Shown one piece after another: positions 12,310 to 12,490 of a DNA stretch of 12,490 bases. The position numbers and the translations under genes were made by a program. The first letter of the stretch is position 1; every line of letters begins with the position of its first letter. The notes under the pieces are model-generated. The model searched no databases. It was given only the letters and a program-made list of their open reading frames with translations, and was not told where the DNA came from. Origin of the DNA: Desulfobacterales bacterium (GTDB lineage Bacteria; Desulfobacterota; Desulfobacteria; Desulfobacterales; UBA5852); contig JASJBQ010000159.1 of the NCBI GenBank assembly GCA_030066455.1, positions 1-12,490 of the forward strand, written 5' to 3'.

Positions 12310-12385
12310 GCGGGCATAGCTCAGTTGGTAGAGTACAAGCTTCCCAAGCTTGGTGTCGCGAGTTCGAGTCTCGTTGCCCGCTCCA
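12310..12385 (+). tRNA. tRNA-Gly (anticodon CCC)
   Basis: 76 nt including an encoded CCA. Acceptor stem GCGGGCA / TGCCCGC is perfect; D-stem GCTC / GAGT; anticodon stem CAAGC / GCTTG with loop TTCCCAA, giving anticodon CCC at 12343-12345; T-stem GCGAG / CTCGT with loop TTCGAGT. The discriminator base is T, as in bacterial tRNA-Gly. It reads GGG codons. Stem mismatches are limited to G-U pairs. Confidence 0.96.
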
Positions 12386-12392
12386 ATTTCCG

Positions 12393-12408
12393 CCTTTTGC
12401 AAAAAAGG
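12393..12408 (+). terminator. weak hairpin after the tRNA
   Basis: CCTTTT (12393-12398) and AAAAGG (12403-12408) form a 6-bp stem with a GCAA tetraloop seven bases past the tRNA end. No T-tract follows, so it may be a processing or weak termination signal only. Confidence 0.3.
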
Positions 12409-12418
12409 TCGTAATGGG

Positions 12419-12487
12419 GACGCCTTATGTATCGAAGCGATTCTGCTAACCCTTTGAGTCTGGTAACTGGCATGAATACATAACGTC
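12419..12487. repeat. imperfect inverted repeat at the right edge
   Basis: GACG-CC-TTATGTAT (12419-12432) is an inverted match to ATACATAACGTC (12476-12487), apart from a two-base insertion, with about 43 bases between. It lies in AT-richer sequence 3' of the tRNA gene. No reading frame is visible before the window ends. It could be the edge of an element or an operator pair. Confidence 0.3.
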
Positions 12488-12490
12488 TCA

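Noticed and set aside
12130..12402. Minus-strand frame of 90 codons across the tRNA, containing GNETRTRDTKLGKLVLYQLSYAR
   Set aside because: This is the well-known false protein made by translating the antisense strand of a tRNA gene; the tRNA folds fully.
1..12490. CRISPR array, transposase genes or rRNA genes
   Set aside because: No regularly spaced direct repeats, transposase-like proteins or rRNA segments were seen on reading the window.

Overview
The window looks like chromosomal DNA from a sulfate-reducing bacterium of the Desulfobacterota (former Deltaproteobacteria), probably Desulfobacterales. The evidence is aprB followed by the start of aprA (dissimilatory adenylylsulfate reductase) at the left end, GC-rich coding sequence, and the infC-rpmI-rplT-pheS-pheT-merR-tRNA gene order at the right. 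The lineage call is an inference from gene content and protein style; no database search was possible.

Layout. (1) 1-900, minus strand: aprB and the first 37 codons of aprA, with a good sigma70-type promoter at 872-900 and a roughly 260-nt untranslated leader containing a stable hairpin. (2) 1105-4206: three proteins of the CxxxCxxCC / YkgJ cysteine-cluster family. One is on the plus strand, followed by a short-chain dehydrogenase-like gene that has lost the catalytic lysine. Two are on the minus strand downstream of a dGTP triphosphohydrolase-like gene (dgt). The two sets are convergent. (3) 5471-6578, divergent from dgt: a small protein resembling the N-terminal domain of type I restriction HsdR subunits but lacking the usual catalytic residues, then a TadA-like deaminase and a clear terminator. 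(4) 6633-9297 and on: the translation operon infC-rpmI-rplT, a strong terminator, then pheS-pheT. infC appears to start at an AUA codon behind a full-length Shine-Dalgarno sequence. Every gap in this operon contains strong RNA structure, including two irregular hairpins of similar design upstream of rpmI and rplT that fit feedback control by L20. (5) 11733-11856: a 124-bp palindromic element with 22-bp arms, then a small MerR-type regulator and tRNA-Gly(CCC) with encoded CCA.

How the genes fit together: AprBA reduces adenosine phosphosulfate in sulfate respiration. infC/rpmI/rplT/pheST supply initiation factor, large-subunit proteins and Phe-tRNA synthetase under what looks like layered RNA-level control. 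The function of the cysteine-cluster proteins is not known. Their clustering beside aprBA and behind dgt, with an atypical SDR, is the least explained part of the window. No CRISPR array, transposase or rRNA gene is visible.
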